DNA of 64,000 nt, taken from contig NC_090611.1 of NCBI RefSeq assembly GCF_004359215.1, positions 5,777,105-5,841,104 of the forward strand, in the 5' to 3' direction. Below, in pieces: positions 31,333 to 42,506 of the stretch; positions within the stretch are counted from its first letter, which is position 1; each line of letters opens with the position of its first letter. The notes beneath the pieces were generated by a model, which searched no databases, had not been told where the DNA came from, and saw only the letters and a program-made list of their open reading frames with translations. The DNA is from Bremia lactucae (taxonomy: Eukaryota > Oomycota > Peronosporomycetes > Peronosporales > Peronosporaceae). Made by a program: the position numbers and the translations under genes.

Positions 31333-31430
31333 CCTTTGCTTATATTTACCCCCTCCCCCTTCAATAACCCTAAAATTAATATTATTATATTGACCTCACC
31401 CTAAATTCGTGCTATATTCACCCCACCCCC
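31333..31430. repeat. Putative MULE terminal repeat (copy 2)
   Basis: Matches 8283-8370 (CCCTAAAATTAATATTATTATATT and following bases) and lies about 120 bp before the MULE transposase N terminus. Confidence 0.5.
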
Positions 31431-31551
31431 GAAAGATAATTTACCGCCAGACACATACCTTTTATCTTAAACTCAGGTCAGACTCTTTCTCATAGTAATA
31501 TGCTAGCTCCTCCATCTCAAGTATACCCTAGTTCTGCTGAGATGATCAACA

Positions 31552-32577
31552 GTGTTTGGGAATACACATGCGAAAGGTTACGCAGTTTCCACGCTAAGTT
31601 CTGACAAAGCAAAACTGATTCTAATGTGCGATAGAGGTGGTTCATATAAAGATCTTGTCAACCATGTCCCGCAACGAAAAACTGCGACTCGTTTGACAGG
31701 CTGTCCCTTTCGCCTCTCAGGACCGCTTCGGCAAACGGAACATGGATTCTGCGCGTTGTAAATGGTGACCACAATCACAAAACTTCCCTGGACACAAGTA
31801 GCCACCCCATGCTCGCCGCTTGCAACCAGACCAAAAGACGTTGACTCGCCAAATGTTACCAGCTGGTGTAGCACCAAAAGAAATTTTCAGAAGCCTTCGC
31901 CATATTGATCCTATTACCAAAGCTGTTGGGAGGACGGTATACAATGAAAGGAAGAGACTGCGAGCAGACGAACCGCAAGACAGGACATCCATGGAAGCCC
32001 TTCTTGACTTCTTACACCGAGAGGGGTGGAGCCCGCTATCATAAGTTGATGAGGACGCAAGAGTCACACACCTATTCTACGCTGTACCTGAGTCTTTTAC
32101 ACTTCTGCTTTAGATACCCGCATGATCTTGTGCTTGACTGCACGTACAAGACAAACAGATTTAAAGCACCAATTTTGCACATCATTGTTATGACCAGCTT
32201 CAACACATCGTTTACAATTGCAGCTGCATTCCTTAAACAAGAGCGTGAGGCCGATTATTCATGGGTGCTTGAGAAGCTTCGTTCGCTTTTTCATCAAACA
32301 GTGTCAATCTCCATTACAACTGATCGATAGCTTGTATTAATGAACGCACTGCCAATTCACTTCCCTTCTTCTGTTCATCTTCTCTGTATCTGGCACACCC
32401 AAAATAACGAACTTGCAAACTCTCGCAAATGCTTTGGACAGGAAGAGGTTTGGGGTGAATTTTTGCAAGCGTGGAAAGAAATTTTCTCAACAACATCTGA
32501 AGAGAATACATGAAAACACTGAACTATATGATTACAACGTATGGCCATACCCCAGATGCTCGCGTATCTTCAAGATA
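31552..32577 (+). pseudogene. MULE transposase (FAR1-type DNA-binding and MULE domains)
   Basis: The first frame has KLILMCDRGGSYKDL and TATRLTGCPFRLSG, the FAR1-like zinc-binding start. After frameshifts, 32130-32330 contains LVLDCTYKTNRFKAPILHI and AAFLKQEREADYSWVLEKL, the catalytic MULE block, then ITTDR(ELVLMNAL-like) and IWHTQNNEL. The sequence runs into a gap at 32578 before the SWIM end. A DDE transposase of this type mobilises DNA elements. Several stops make it defunct. Confidence 0.75.
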
Positions 32578-32677
32578 NNNNNNNNNNNNNNNNNNNNNNN
32601 NNNNNNNNNNNNNNNNNNNNNNNNNNNNNNNNNNNNNNNNNNNNNNNNNNNNNNNNNNNNNNNNNNNNNNNNNNNNN
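32578..32677. other. Assembly gap (100 N)
   Basis: Exactly 100 N between the MULE coding sequence and a family-A LTR. Confidence 0.99.
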
Positions 32678-33025
32678 ACTTTAAATAGTAATTTCCTGAA
32701 TTCTTATCCATAAATAGGTATAGACCATTATGTCTATTTATTCCGCAGACTAATCAGCTGTAGAGTTACGAGATAAGATAGATAAGAATTCATTTACATG
32801 TTTAGTATTAGTTTATAGTTAAGACAACATTTACAAAGATAGATTAACGAGACACTTAACTATATTAATACAGTTTTCATTTTACACTCTTAAGCTAACT
32901 TGCCTCAAGAGAAGTCTTCCTCTATACGTACAGTGTACGTCACCTAACGAGAGGCACCACTCACATCTGAAGCAGTGTGAAGTGGACTTGTACTGAAACA
33001 GTACAAGTCGCAGTGCCCCGTTACA
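32678..33025 (+). repeat. Family-A LTR, 5'-truncated by the gap
   Basis: From the gap to CCCCGTTACA this matches the last 348 bp of the LTR at 15721-16155. The following bases (CTGAGTTGTT) are not a primer-binding site, so it is either a solo or a 3' LTR. Confidence 0.8.
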
Positions 33026-33771
33026 CTGAGTTGTTAAACCCGTTAGTTCAATAGAACTAAGTGACTCTTTGAGTCTGAAATTCTTCCTCTGACTTTAGGA
33101 GCGTGGTAGCTCCGCTACATTGTTGTCTTCAAAATAATTATAACTTGAATACGCAGGTAGTGATGTGTAAAATAACAAAAATCGTACGACCATCGTAAAG
33201 ACGTCTTCGACAATGAATACTGATCAAAGAGGACATATTCCTAGCGGATTAGCGAGAATGATACCGAGGCAAGCAAACAAATGATCTTTGATGGCTCGAA
33301 GCGACCTTCCTTGACAATAAAATTGCATTGCCGAAACGAAGTTGCGATTAAATAATGCCGGATGCAATGGACGTCGATATGTTTGGTGACGAAGCTAGCC
33401 ACCCCAGGCAAAAGAGATTTTTACTGAGAGCTTCTTTGATTGGGAGAATTTTCATCCGCGATGAATACTTCTTGGATATGCCTTTTCAAAGTGAGCGGAA
33501 ACTTGCCGTGTGAGTTCATAGTTGCTTGAATAATACGAGTGGAACAGCAGTGCAGCATACGTCGTCAAAGTTACCATTGTACCAACCTCAGACGTGCAAT
33601 CACCCGTGTGTGATACTTGAGTTGGAGGAGCCGTGAAGCCGAAATTATCCATAGTGGAATGATGGGTGCGGGTCCAAAAAGGGAACTTTACCAGTGTATA
33701 ATCGTAGTTTTTATAAGAACAAATTACAGTGTTATTGATTATATATAAACTTTTATTCGTAAATAACGCAA
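33026..33771. other. Spacer with a possible Copia RNase H tail
   Basis: On the minus strand near 33400-33340 the reading SFVTKHIDVHCIRHYLIA recalls the KHIDVRYHFI end of Copia RNase H. The signal is short and its surroundings are uninformative. Confidence 0.25.
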
Positions 33772-33844
33772 GTCCGCGTGGCCTAATGGATAAGGCATCG
33801 CCCTCCGAAGGCGGAGATTGGGGGTTCGAGTCCCCTCGTGGACG
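33772..33844 (+). tRNA. tRNA-Arg (anticodon CCG)
   Basis: 73 nt fold into a full cloverleaf: acceptor GTCCGCG/CGTGGAC, D-arm GCCT/AGGC, anticodon stem TCGCC/GGCGG with loop CTCCGAA (CCG at positions 34-36), T-arm GGGGG/CCCCT with loop TTCGAGT, discriminator G. The B-box GGTTCGAGTCC is exact. TTTT at 33846 can end Pol III transcription. There is no intron. It decodes CGG. Confidence 0.96.
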
Positions 33845-34121
33845 ATTTTACGTGACAGACATTTGAGCGAACCAGAATACTCGTTCCCCTTTACAACGCC
33901 TTGAAAGCTGAGCACAACCTCCTCTCACATCAGTGCAAGTCTTATATTGCCCTAATTTTTTTGGCTTATCACCAGACTGCTTCACTAGCCACTCCCGATT
34001 TGGCTGCCGTCAAGCACGCAAAGGCGACTTCATGTCAGCTTCGCATAACGCCCGCGCATTAGCAGATTATGCATTTACTGCCCAGTGCGTTGCTTTCACG
34101 TAAAAAAAATGCACGTGTACA

Positions 34122-34161
34122 GCTTGTCGTCATGCTCAAAGGGGGGGGCATGACGACAAGC
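34122..34161. repeat. 14-bp perfect inverted repeat
   Basis: GCTTGTCGTCATGC (34122-34135) and its complement (34148-34161) flank 12 bases containing a run of G. Confidence 0.8.
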
Positions 34162-35057
34162 GACATGACGGAAAGGGTTGCAGTCTAGTGCACAAAGCCA
34201 GCTGCTCACGCATCATCCGCCAGTGCTCACGCAGCGCAAACATCAGCTGCCATCTACCGTATTGAAATTGCGAAAACCACGAGGCTTGTCCTGAGCTTCA
34301 CATTTCTGAGAAGAACAAGTGATGGCAGTAAATGGGCTAGACGGCGCTTTGAGTTATGGAAATTGATGAGGCCCCGTTGCCTAAAATGGCCTGTGGAAGT
34401 TTGTGGCAGTCTGAAAGTTAAAATACTGCCAGAAGTTAATGGTAGGCTCCTTAGCAGAGGGTGGAGATGGCAATGGCGAGGCCTGTGCGAGTGGGCTTTC
34501 GTGGAGATGTATTGCATCGCAGTTACTTTCATAATGATACTAAGGCGCTAAATAAGCGAATGCTGTCCTCGCTGCCGCACCTTAGCAAACAGCTGCAGTC
34601 TATAGTGATCGTCACCAGAATTCAGTCTTTTTTGTCAGTACTCGTAGGCAGACTCCCATTAAGGTAAAGTTCGATAGCAGCGTACTTGCTCGGGCCAATG
34701 AGACCGAAATGGCTAACTGTAGTTCTCAGCGACGGCGAAGAGTACAATGAAGTTTTAATCGCTGCAAATACAACGCTGTTAAGGGGTTGATACGTCGCGC
34801 TATGTCTGTTGGAGCTTAGGTCATAATGTTGTTACCTTCTAATTTAGCAATCTTGGATATCTCTTGCGCATTTGGATTGTGATGCGACACTTCAAATATT
34901 CATTTCAAGAATTTAGTTCATATATGGACCCACGACGATGCAATCATCATACGACGCACCACAAGTTGTGCGCACGATAACGTCAAGACAGTGGAAGCGG
35001 ATAAAGCCTCTTGTCACTTTAAACAGTCTATACCATGTGCTTTAAGTGGACAAGACA

Positions 35058-35265
35058 GCGCCGCCCTCAATTTAATAAGGAGCACATGGAAGCACTACGT
35101 AGATGAGCGCATTTTGGATACTAGTTGCTATGAAGTCGAAGGCTATGGAGAGAAGTGCGCGCCGCCCTCAATTTAATAAGGAGCACATGGAAGCACTACG
35201 TATATTAGATGAGCGCATTTTGGATACTAGTTGCTATGACGTCGAAGGCTATGGAGAGCAGTGCA
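35058..35265. repeat. About 101-bp tandem duplication
   Basis: GCGCCGCCCTCAATTTAATAAGG begins at 35058 and again at 35159; the second unit has an extra six bases (TATTAG near 35204) and a few substitutions. In one frame both units read HMEALR-like and ERILDTSCY, an unrecognised peptide. Confidence 0.85.
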
Positions 35266-35947
35266 CAATGCGACGGTTAACCTTAGCGAACAGTTAGTCG
35301 CTAAACTTTCCTGCTGGAATAAGTGCAAGAACAAGAGCAAAAAGGTGATCCTTCGCTGCACTGGATTGAAACAACTATAGAGAAGACCTTCACGACAAAC
35401 TGGCAACCGACAAGGAGTAAGTACTGGATCAGATTTTCAAGTCTACCAAGACGACCAAAAAATACTATAAAAAAAGCGATGGGATGAACGCGGCGGCACA
35501 GCACGATGAGCGAGATTATGGCAAATGTGAAAGGCCAAAGGTCTAATTCCATTTCTTTGGAGACCTCGAAGGCAGTTCTGAAAGTTGGAGCGGCTTGAGT
35601 CGCTTGCAATATGTTCGCTAAATTTCGATCGGAAGGCATACAGATACATAACGCAGCTAGAATTTAGGACGCTGCGCAACCTGGCGAAACTTGAGAGCGA
35701 GGGATGATGTGGATTAGTAGGTCCATGTAAGTGGTGGAATTTGCTGAGTTTTGCACATCGGGTGCGAATTCCTAAAGTTTCCAACTATAACGTTTCAGCT
35801 TTTCACAGAAAGGTATAACATTCACTAAAGCATAACAAATTGAAGAGCCAATTAGCAAAAATCACATTTGTTTCGAGCTCAGACTCACTGCTTGCTTACT
35901 CCTCTGCTTGCGTACTAAAACTGCGACATATGCTATCGCTTCAATTT

Positions 35948-38900
35948 CTAGATTTCTTCATCCAAGTACGAGATATCATCCCATGGGTGACGATACAGCG
36001 GCTGTTTGAGACGCTTCTGGTCAAGAAAGTGACCGATGAAACCAATACTGCGGCCTAACACGAACAGGCCGTTTAAGCACCCATTTTCAATCTGCTCATT
36101 TGCCTCCTCTAGAGTAAAGACTCCACAATTACGCAGCAGATCAACAAAGCAGACGGCGATGCAGCCGTCGACATTTAAAATCAAGTTGCTGCGCTTCTTC
36201 GTTGTCACCTGCTCCACCTCCAGAGCGAAGTTAAGCACATCTGTAGACGGGAAGTTCGCCTTGGCGAAATCTTTAATAATGGTTACTCGCTTGTCAGGAT
36301 TTGACAGAGACTTGATACGATGGCCAATTCCCATAATTAGCTTGTTCTGTCTGCGCATGTCGACTACAAAATCTGCTGCGGATAAGCCCGAGTCATGTGC
36401 ACGTGCAAACATTTCGGCAGCCTTATCCAGCGCTCCACCGAAGCGGGGCCCAATCGTCACCAAACCTGAAATAAGCGACGAGATCAGATCCTTGCCCGCA
36501 CGAGCAGTAACAATCGTGTTGTGAGCACCAGACACGGCAGGACCGTGGTCAGCTGTGACCATGAGCACCATTTCAATGAACTTTGAAGCGTACGGTGGCA
36601 AATTACGCTTAAACCATAGCAAGCCGATAACGCCCCCGACGCCGAGATCTTGCTCGAACACTTTTGAGATTGGAGTCCCCGAGTATCGCAGCTCTTCGCC
36701 TCGATCGTCTGAAATCGACGAAATGAAATTAGCAGGCTTGCGAATGAGGCCAAGATTTTTGGCCCAAGCATAATCCATGGGAACTCTCGGAACCGGAACC
36801 TCCGGCCGCAGAGCGATCGCACCCGACGCAACCATCAAGTCGAATTGCTTCCGGATGGCATTGCCAAACTGGTCAAAGTTTTCCGGGACGATAGCACCGG
36901 CAGCGGCAAGGGCAGCATTCTTAGCCAAAGCAGTCTCCGATTCACCAGTAGCGCAAGCACCGGCATGGCCGAACTGCACCTCGAACGGGAATATTTTGGC
37001 GCACGTCCCAATGCACCAAGCAATCACTGGCTTCGTAATGGCACCCGATTGGATGGCACGACAGACAGAAAACTCATCAGTGCCGCCGACTTCACCAAGC
37101 AGCACCATCATCTTGACTTCTGGATTAGCCTCGTAACGTAATAGGTGCTGGATAAATGTGGAGCCTGGATACTTGTCGCCGCCAATGGCAACACCCTCGT
37201 ACACGCCGTCGGTTGTCTGCGAGACGATGTTGTTTAGCTCATTAGACATCCCACCTGACTTGGACACGTAGGCCACACTACCGGGACGGTACAATTTCGA
37301 CTGCACGATATTGTCTAGCATGCCACCAGTGTTACCTATCCGCAGACATCCGGGCTTGATACCACCTACGGTTGCAGGGCCAATGATGCCAACATTTAGC
37401 TCACGTGCTTTTCTTGAGATGAGACGCGATTGTTGCTCTGGCACACCCTCCGCAATGATAGCATGCGTTTTAATAGTGTCGCTGTGCTCAAACCCTTCCA
37501 TTGTAGACTGGTACACGGAACGGAACGACGAAAAATTAATTAATACACTCACATCAGGAAACTTTTTGACAGCATGCGATAGCTTTTGGTATACAGGAAT
37601 CAGACGCTCCGAGGTGCCCCAGTAAAACTTCAGATAGTGGTTAGGCGAAAACGGAAAGATTAAAGCTGCCACGCTAGGTGTCTTCCGATTACACAAGTAG
37701 TCAAAGTCAAGCATGCCTTGCACAGCGCGCTGCTGTAGGCCGTAGACAATGCAACGGGTCTTATCATTCATGCGTACGATGCTCTCGTCCTGGATTACCG
37801 CAGGAATCTCTTTCCTTGCGACATCCTTGCATTCGGTTTCTTCAATGCTCTCGGACTCATCATTGTCGCTGTAAACGGCACTTCCCTCTGTCGATGCTAA
37901 TTTGCTCACGACTGGTTTTGTACCACCGATGACTTTGGCAGAAGGCTGTGCGGTCACTGACGTTTGCATCTCCACAATACCAAGAGCCATGGGAACAATA
38001 GCAGTTATATGCGTCTCGGGACCAAACACCTCGATGGGCACGCCCGTAGCCTCACCAACCTCGCGCATCACAGTCAGTCCTTCTTGACAGTTTGGACCAC
38101 CACGACGCACCCAGATATGCACTTTATTGTCCATGAGCTTCTGCTGATACTCGTGGATGGCACGAATAATTCCCTTGAATGTCAACGCAACGTCCGTAAA
38201 GTTGGCAATGCCACCACCAATGATCAGCACTTTACCGCGCTCGTCAAAGTTGCGCGTCATGAGATCCAGTATGGTCTTTGCATAAAGATAAGTATGTGTC
38301 TCACTGGGAGCCCCCGAGTATTCACCATAATTGGCCAATTCGTGTCCATAGCCCAAGTCTGCGATCGTATCAGCGTATACGACCGAGGCTCCGCCACCTG
38401 CGACCATTGTCCAAATTCGACCCGTATGGTTGAGGATCGTAAGCTTCAGCGAAGCTCCTGTCTTTGAGTCAAGGTCTTGAATAAATTCCTCTTCAGGAAA
38501 TTTCGCGCGACCAAACGCTGGGGGGAATTCAATGTCTCCCCATCGGTCTCCAACGAGAAAGTTGGCCGTCTCGTCGACTTTGGCGGCCATGTCAAGCACG
38601 GAGATCTGGTCGCCTAAGAGAACGATGGGATTGATTTCCATGTAAACAAAGTGGAGCTCACGAAACGTGGCAAGCATGCCGACGATAAATTTGGCGAGAA
38701 TGGGCCTACGCACTTCTTCTACTGACGAGAGTAACGCGGTAGTAACCTCTACATCGGAAGCAATTGACTCAATGGGGACCTGCAGGCGCTTCGCCTTCAC
38801 GTCAACATCTCCGACATCTACGCCACCCTCGTGGTGAAAGAGTATCTCTTCACCATCGCGGTTTGACACGATGCACAAATAGTGCTCATCGGCAGCGCTG

Positions 38901-39265
38901 TGCTTTAGAAAAGGCTCAACGATGAAGTGGGTGAGCACACCCGTGACAGTTTCCACTTGTATTGGCTTGTTAATACGTTCCCAGATCCAATCCTGAACTT
39001 CGAACCAAGTGGCGTTGAGCAGTAGCAAGTTGGCCTTCCCACGGCGCTTAATGAGCTGATCAGGCTTCACAACGAGCTTTGTTTCCCCTAGCGCCACAAG
39101 CCATGGGCTATTGGTCTCAATGGCGCTGAAAAAATCTTTGCGACTCTGGTTGGCGAAGCTCTTGCTGATTGCCACCTGTGCAAAGCGCTTGTTGAGGCTG
39201 AAAGCCGGCAAATTTGTGGACAGCATGCGCTTGCCATCAAACTCGCGAATTGCCTTAGCCGACAT
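35948..39265 (-). CDS. ACLY: ATP-citrate lyase (single-chain)
   Basis: The enzyme converts citrate, CoA and ATP to acetyl-CoA, oxaloacetate, ADP and phosphate in the cytosol, feeding lipid and sterol-free membrane synthesis. I place the start at 39265 (MSAKAIREFDGK), which matches the family's usual N terminus and gives 1105 residues, the animal ACLY length (about 1100). The frame is also open 21 codons upstream (ATG 39328). Domains: ATP-grasp/CoA-ligase beta part with LVVKPDQLIKRRGK (about 56-70), citrate-binding middle, a low-complexity linker around 440-490, CoA-ligase alpha part with the phosphorylated His in FGHAGACA (His767), and the C-terminal citrate-synthase-like domain (GIGHRIKS). 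All are present without frameshift or intron. Fungi split this enzyme over two genes; here it is one chain. Confidence 0.97.
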   Translation of the reverse strand: MSAKAIREFDGKRMLSTNLPAFSLNKRFAQVAISKSFANQSRKDFFSAIETNSPWLVALGETKLVVKPDQLIKRRGKANLLLLNATWFEVQDWIWERINKPIQVETVTGVLTHFIVEPFLKHSAADEHYLCIVSNRDGEEILFHHEGGVDVGDVDVKAKRLQVPIESIASDVEVTTALLSSVEEVRRPILAKFIVGMLATFRELHFVYMEINPIVLLGDQISVLDMAAKVDETANFLVGDRWGDIEFPPAFGRAKFPEEEFIQDLDSKTGASLKLTILNHTGRIWTMVAGGGASVVYADTIADLGYGHELANYGEYSGAPSETHTYLYAKTILDLMTRNFDERGKVLIIGGGIANFTDVALTFKGIIRAIHEYQQKLMDNKVHIWVRRGGPNCQEGLTVMREVGEATGVPIEVFGPETHITAIVPMALGIVEMQTSVTAQPSAKVIGGTKPVVSKLASTEGSAVYSDNDESESIEETECKDVARKEIPAVIQDESIVRMNDKTRCIVYGLQQRAVQGMLDFDYLCNRKTPSVAALIFPFSPNHYLKFYWGTSERLIPVYQKLSHAVKKFPDVSVLINFSSFRSVYQSTMEGFEHSDTIKTHAIIAEGVPEQQSRLISRKARELNVGIIGPATVGGIKPGCLRIGNTGGMLDNIVQSKLYRPGSVAYVSKSGGMSNELNNIVSQTTDGVYEGVAIGGDKYPGSTFIQHLLRYEANPEVKMMVLLGEVGGTDEFSVCRAIQSGAITKPVIAWCIGTCAKIFPFEVQFGHAGACATGESETALAKNAALAAAGAIVPENFDQFGNAIRKQFDLMVASGAIALRPEVPVPRVPMDYAWAKNLGLIRKPANFISSISDDRGEELRYSGTPISKVFEQDLGVGGVIGLLWFKRNLPPYASKFIEMVLMVTADHGPAVSGAHNTIVTARAGKDLISSLISGLVTIGPRFGGALDKAAEMFARAHDSGLSAADFVVDMRRQNKLIMGIGHRIKSLSNPDKRVTIIKDFAKANFPSTDVLNFALEVEQVTTKKRSNLILNVDGCIAVCFVDLLRNCGVFTLEEANEQIENGCLNGLFVLGRSIGFIGHFLDQKRLKQPLYRHPWDDISYLDEEI

Positions 39266-39328
39266 GGTGCAATGTGGTACGAAGATTCGAGAGGTGTAAA
39301 CAAAGAGAGGGACGCTGCAAAATCTCAA

Positions 39329-40689
39329 GTGGACTCAGTGAAGGGCCGGCTCAACCAGTCCTCGCACGTGGGAATTCTGGGGCGCGTCAGAGCTTCTTGA
39401 CTTATTTTTAGTAGCAAAAGAGGACTATTTGCGCACGAAAGGGTACGATGACATCATGATGTCAGATTTCTGATCTTGAAGTGGTAATAAATATATCGTA
39501 CATTATGACTTGCTTACGATGGTACTCTAATTAAGCTATTTTTTCTGGACATCAAACTATTTTATTACGTCACGGAATCGGAGCTGCTGTGACGCGCAAG
39601 TCACATTCAAAAAAAGACTCATGACGCAAAGGCACTTGATGTTTAGTGAGTCAACATTGTCCGTCCAATCGACGCTGCCAGACTGGTTCTCCGAAGCTGC
39701 TGCCTTTGGAGCTGGTTCTAATAGCTTGTGCGCACAGGTAGGTCGTGCCTGATCGCATAGTAATGCTGTTACGTTATACAGGGCAATCTGGAATCACCAG
39801 GTGCACTAGCACAGCTTTAAGTCAGCAGAAAGCTCTTTATTACTGTTATTTAGATGTCGAACTGATTGTTGATGCCCCCGGAGTCCTGGCTTGCAAGGTC
39901 CGAAGCAGCGATTGTCGCGATTGCTTGTTGCCGCTCCAAAATTCTTGTCTGTCACTACGCAGCAGCCGTATACGCAAAGCAGTTGAATTTTTTTTATCTC
40001 AACTTAGAGCTCACATATTAACATGGCAACTACTAGCGCTCAAGCTGTTCATGCGTTACGATAAGAAACATACATACATTTAAATGGGTAGGCTGCGACA
40101 ACGTACTTGCAATCACAAGTTTTAAGGCAAGCACACGCTTGACATCATCAGTATCTTATACTTACTATAAAAAACTTACAATTACACTTAATAAGTGCTT
40201 TGTTAAATATCCCGATTCATACATATTATTTCCTATAAGAGGAGTAATAAATATTATTTCCTATTTAGAGAGATAATAAAGTTTTTTTTTCAATGCAAGA
40301 GGAAGAGAAAAAAACAATATAAAATTAAGGGAATTTTGTTTTCCACCATTTGGTTATTTCCACCCCATGCAAAAAATAATTTACCGTCGCTGCCAACTTG
40401 GTTTTGATTAGCCAATCAGAAGCCTTATTTATTGCCCTTCGCATATTTATTTACATGGGCGGAAAAACAAATATGGGCTAGAAATAACGAATGCGGGTGG
40501 AAAACCAAATGTTGGGGTAGAAATGGCAAGTTGATGGGGTAGATAAAAAGATCTTATTTAAGAGCCAAAGATTGGGCGTTGGGGGCACCTGCGTGCATTG
40601 GACCTGAATTCCTGCAAATACTGCAAAGTCGTGAACGAACCGCTGCTTGAACAATCTCATATCCAGATGGATCTCGTTGCGTTAATGAG
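39329..40689. other. Intergenic, with AT-rich tract and MULE-like end
   Basis: The upstream region of ACLY lies at 39266-39450. From about 40345 to 40560 short motifs such as TTTCCACCCCAT and GGGGTAGAAAT recur in inverted orientation next to a MULE transposase fragment, perhaps a degenerate terminal repeat. No gene is supported. Confidence 0.35.
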
Positions 40690-40860
40690 TCATTCACAAA
40701 TTATTTTGTGAAGTTCTAGATCCAGTTGGGCGACCACGAGTATAATATGGAGCATCGGCATTTTGAATTGATTTGTTTTATAGGTGAAGTCCATCACCAA
40801 AGCGTAAGGATGTCTGTGAAAGATTTCCACAGATTTTGGGCCGGCACATAATAGGTGTGG
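40690..40860 (-). pseudogene. MULE transposase fragment
   Basis: The minus strand encodes KSVEIFHRHPYALVMDFTYK followed by NQFKMPMLHIIL, the start of the MULE catalytic block (same block as at 32130). The rest is missing; a family-B LTR follows at 40861. Confidence 0.6.
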
Positions 40861-41019
40861 TGTAGGCGGGCACGTCGTAAATGCGATCACGCTCTACTTA
40901 AGCACACACCCTAGCACAGCGTGTAACGGGCTAGAGTTGCCCTAATGTTACACAGTCCCCATTAAGTACATTTGGTACTTAAGGGGATGGTCAACTACTA
41001 AATAATAGTAATTAGACCC
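40861..41019. repeat. Two family-B LTR pieces in inverted arrangement
   Basis: 40861-40921 is the terminal 60 bp of a family-B LTR in minus orientation (TGTAGGCGGGCACGTCGTAA to CACAGCG); at 40922 a plus-orientation LTR begins with TGTAACGGGC and runs into the gap. This looks like a family-B element inserted into an older family-B LTR. Confidence 0.7.
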
Positions 41020-41119
41020 NNNNNNNNNNNNNNNNNNNNNNNNNNNNNNNNNNNNNNNNNNNNNNNNNNNNNNNNNNNNNNNNNNNNNNNNNNNNNNNNN
41101 NNNNNNNNNNNNNNNNNNN
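41020..41119. other. Assembly gap (100 N)
   Basis: Exactly 100 N. On its left is a plus-orientation LTR and on its right a minus-strand gag, so the join may not be one element. Confidence 0.99.
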
Positions 41120-41911
41120 TCAACTAAAGCAATTTGGATTGCCTCTTCCAACGTCGACGGCACCTTTCTGAAAAGGGCCTGTCGCGATGAGCCATGCCGT
41201 AGTCCGTTTATAACGGTGGGCACCTTAATGTGCTCCGGAATCGTACCTACGGTAATGGACGCCGACAGCGAGCGCATCTCTTGCACATACTCTTGCAGAG
41301 AACGCTTTGCCTGTCGCGCTCCAAAGAAGCGCGCCTGAAGCAACACTTCGTTGTTCGGCGGCTGGTATATGGCGCGAATCTTCTTCTTAAAGATCGCCCT
41401 TGTAGGGAACGCCTTTCTGTCCACCATAAGCGCCGAGTAAGCCCACTCTGAGGCCTTACCGCGCAGATGCGACATGGCGTACGACACCATCCGGCTGTCG
41501 TCCTCGATGAGCTGCGCGACACCGCATTGCTCAACAGCTAACAGACAGTGGACAATCGTGTGCGCTGCATTTCCATCGAACTTGGGCGGGTCCATCCGAA
41601 TGGGCCTCGGCTGATGCGGCCTCGAAGGAGCATCTCAACAGTCCTGTAAAGCTTGCTCCAAGCCTGCTCACGCCTCAGCTCATCTTGACTTTGAGTGACA
41701 GACTCCACCGCAGCATGGCTCGCTCTGCGGCTCTCCGTTGTACGAGCACTAATGCCTCAAACTGCTCCAACTGAGCAACATGTTGCTAAGGAGAACTACC
41801 CAGAAGCCTGGTCAGGGCTTGCTAACCAAGTCCCTGCGCCATAAGCCCTGCCATCTCCCGATGATGTTCGGAGAGGTGGGGGAAATGAGTCCAATCAATA
41901 TTGAGGCTCAT
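41120..41911 (-). pseudogene. Gag, family B, minus strand
   Basis: The start (SLNIDWTHFPHLSEHHREM, near 41911) follows the LTR at 41968. After several frame changes the capsid is open from 41595 to the gap: MDPPKFDGNAAHTIVHCLLA, VSYAMSHLRGKASEWAYSAL and VPTVINGLRHGSSRQALF. It is the longest intact capsid segment of this family here; the zinc knuckle falls in the gap. Confidence 0.75.
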
Positions 41912-41967
41912 CCTCACGTACACACGCAGAGATGCGGGTCGTGGGAAGAATTTCAAGTGCTACCAAG

Positions 41968-42497
41968 TGTAGGCGGGCACGTCGTAATGCGGCCACGCTC
42001 TCCTTAGACACACACCCTACCACAGCGAGGAAGCGGTTTAACCTGCTTCTCTTGCGTGCAATGAGGTAGTTGTGGTGGGCGCGTTAGCGACCTCACCCAA
42101 CACTTAGTACTCTGGTTAAGTGTCGTCACGGGACCGGTAATCCGGCTCTTCGTGCGCACTTACCAAGTAGGAAGTAGTTTTTAGACTGATTTAATAGTAT
42201 TCGTATTAGATAGAAATACCTATTTATACCAATTAAAATGTCATCTCTATAGATAACACTTAATCTGTATTGCGAGCGTATCTTTCTAGATACCTCGCGT
42301 AACGGATGACGCTGGGCGTCATCCCTCCTAATGCGAATGCACCCAAGTGCATCACATACACAAGGGTTTCTTACAAATGTGAACCACACCCGAGTGCTGG
42401 GTCTAATTACTATTATTTAGTAATTGATCATCCCCTTAAGTACACCAAGCGTACTTAACGGGGACTGTGTATCATTAGGGCAATTTAGCCCGTTACA
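41968..42497 (-). repeat. Family-B 5' LTR (530 bp), minus
   Basis: On the plus strand it begins TGTAGGCGGGCACG and ends TAGCCCGTTACA. The adjoining AGTGCTACCAAG at its left is the primer-binding site of the minus-strand gag. Confidence 0.85.
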
Positions 42498-42506
42498 TAG
42501 GGCATT

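Larger units (their letters stand above)
33850..35947. other. Gene-poor region
   Basis: Only short frames occur, with no recognised domain. Structures seen are a 14-bp hairpin (34122-34161) and a tandem duplication (35058-35265). Confidence 0.4.

Noticed and set aside
35301..35784. Two overlapping minus-strand ORFs of 112-113 codons with hydrophobic stretches
   Set aside because: The hydrophobic segments do not form clear membrane spans with flanking charges and no family is recognised.
36036..38467. Several 80-167 codon plus-strand ORFs within ACLY
   Set aside because: Antisense shadows of a strongly conserved gene.
39745..40083. 112-codon ORF
   Set aside because: No motif, no initiator context and composition like random sequence; not supported as a gene.
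40948..41595. Gag frame continuing through the gap at 41020
   Set aside because: The residues after the N run are antisense of a plus-oriented LTR, not gag.
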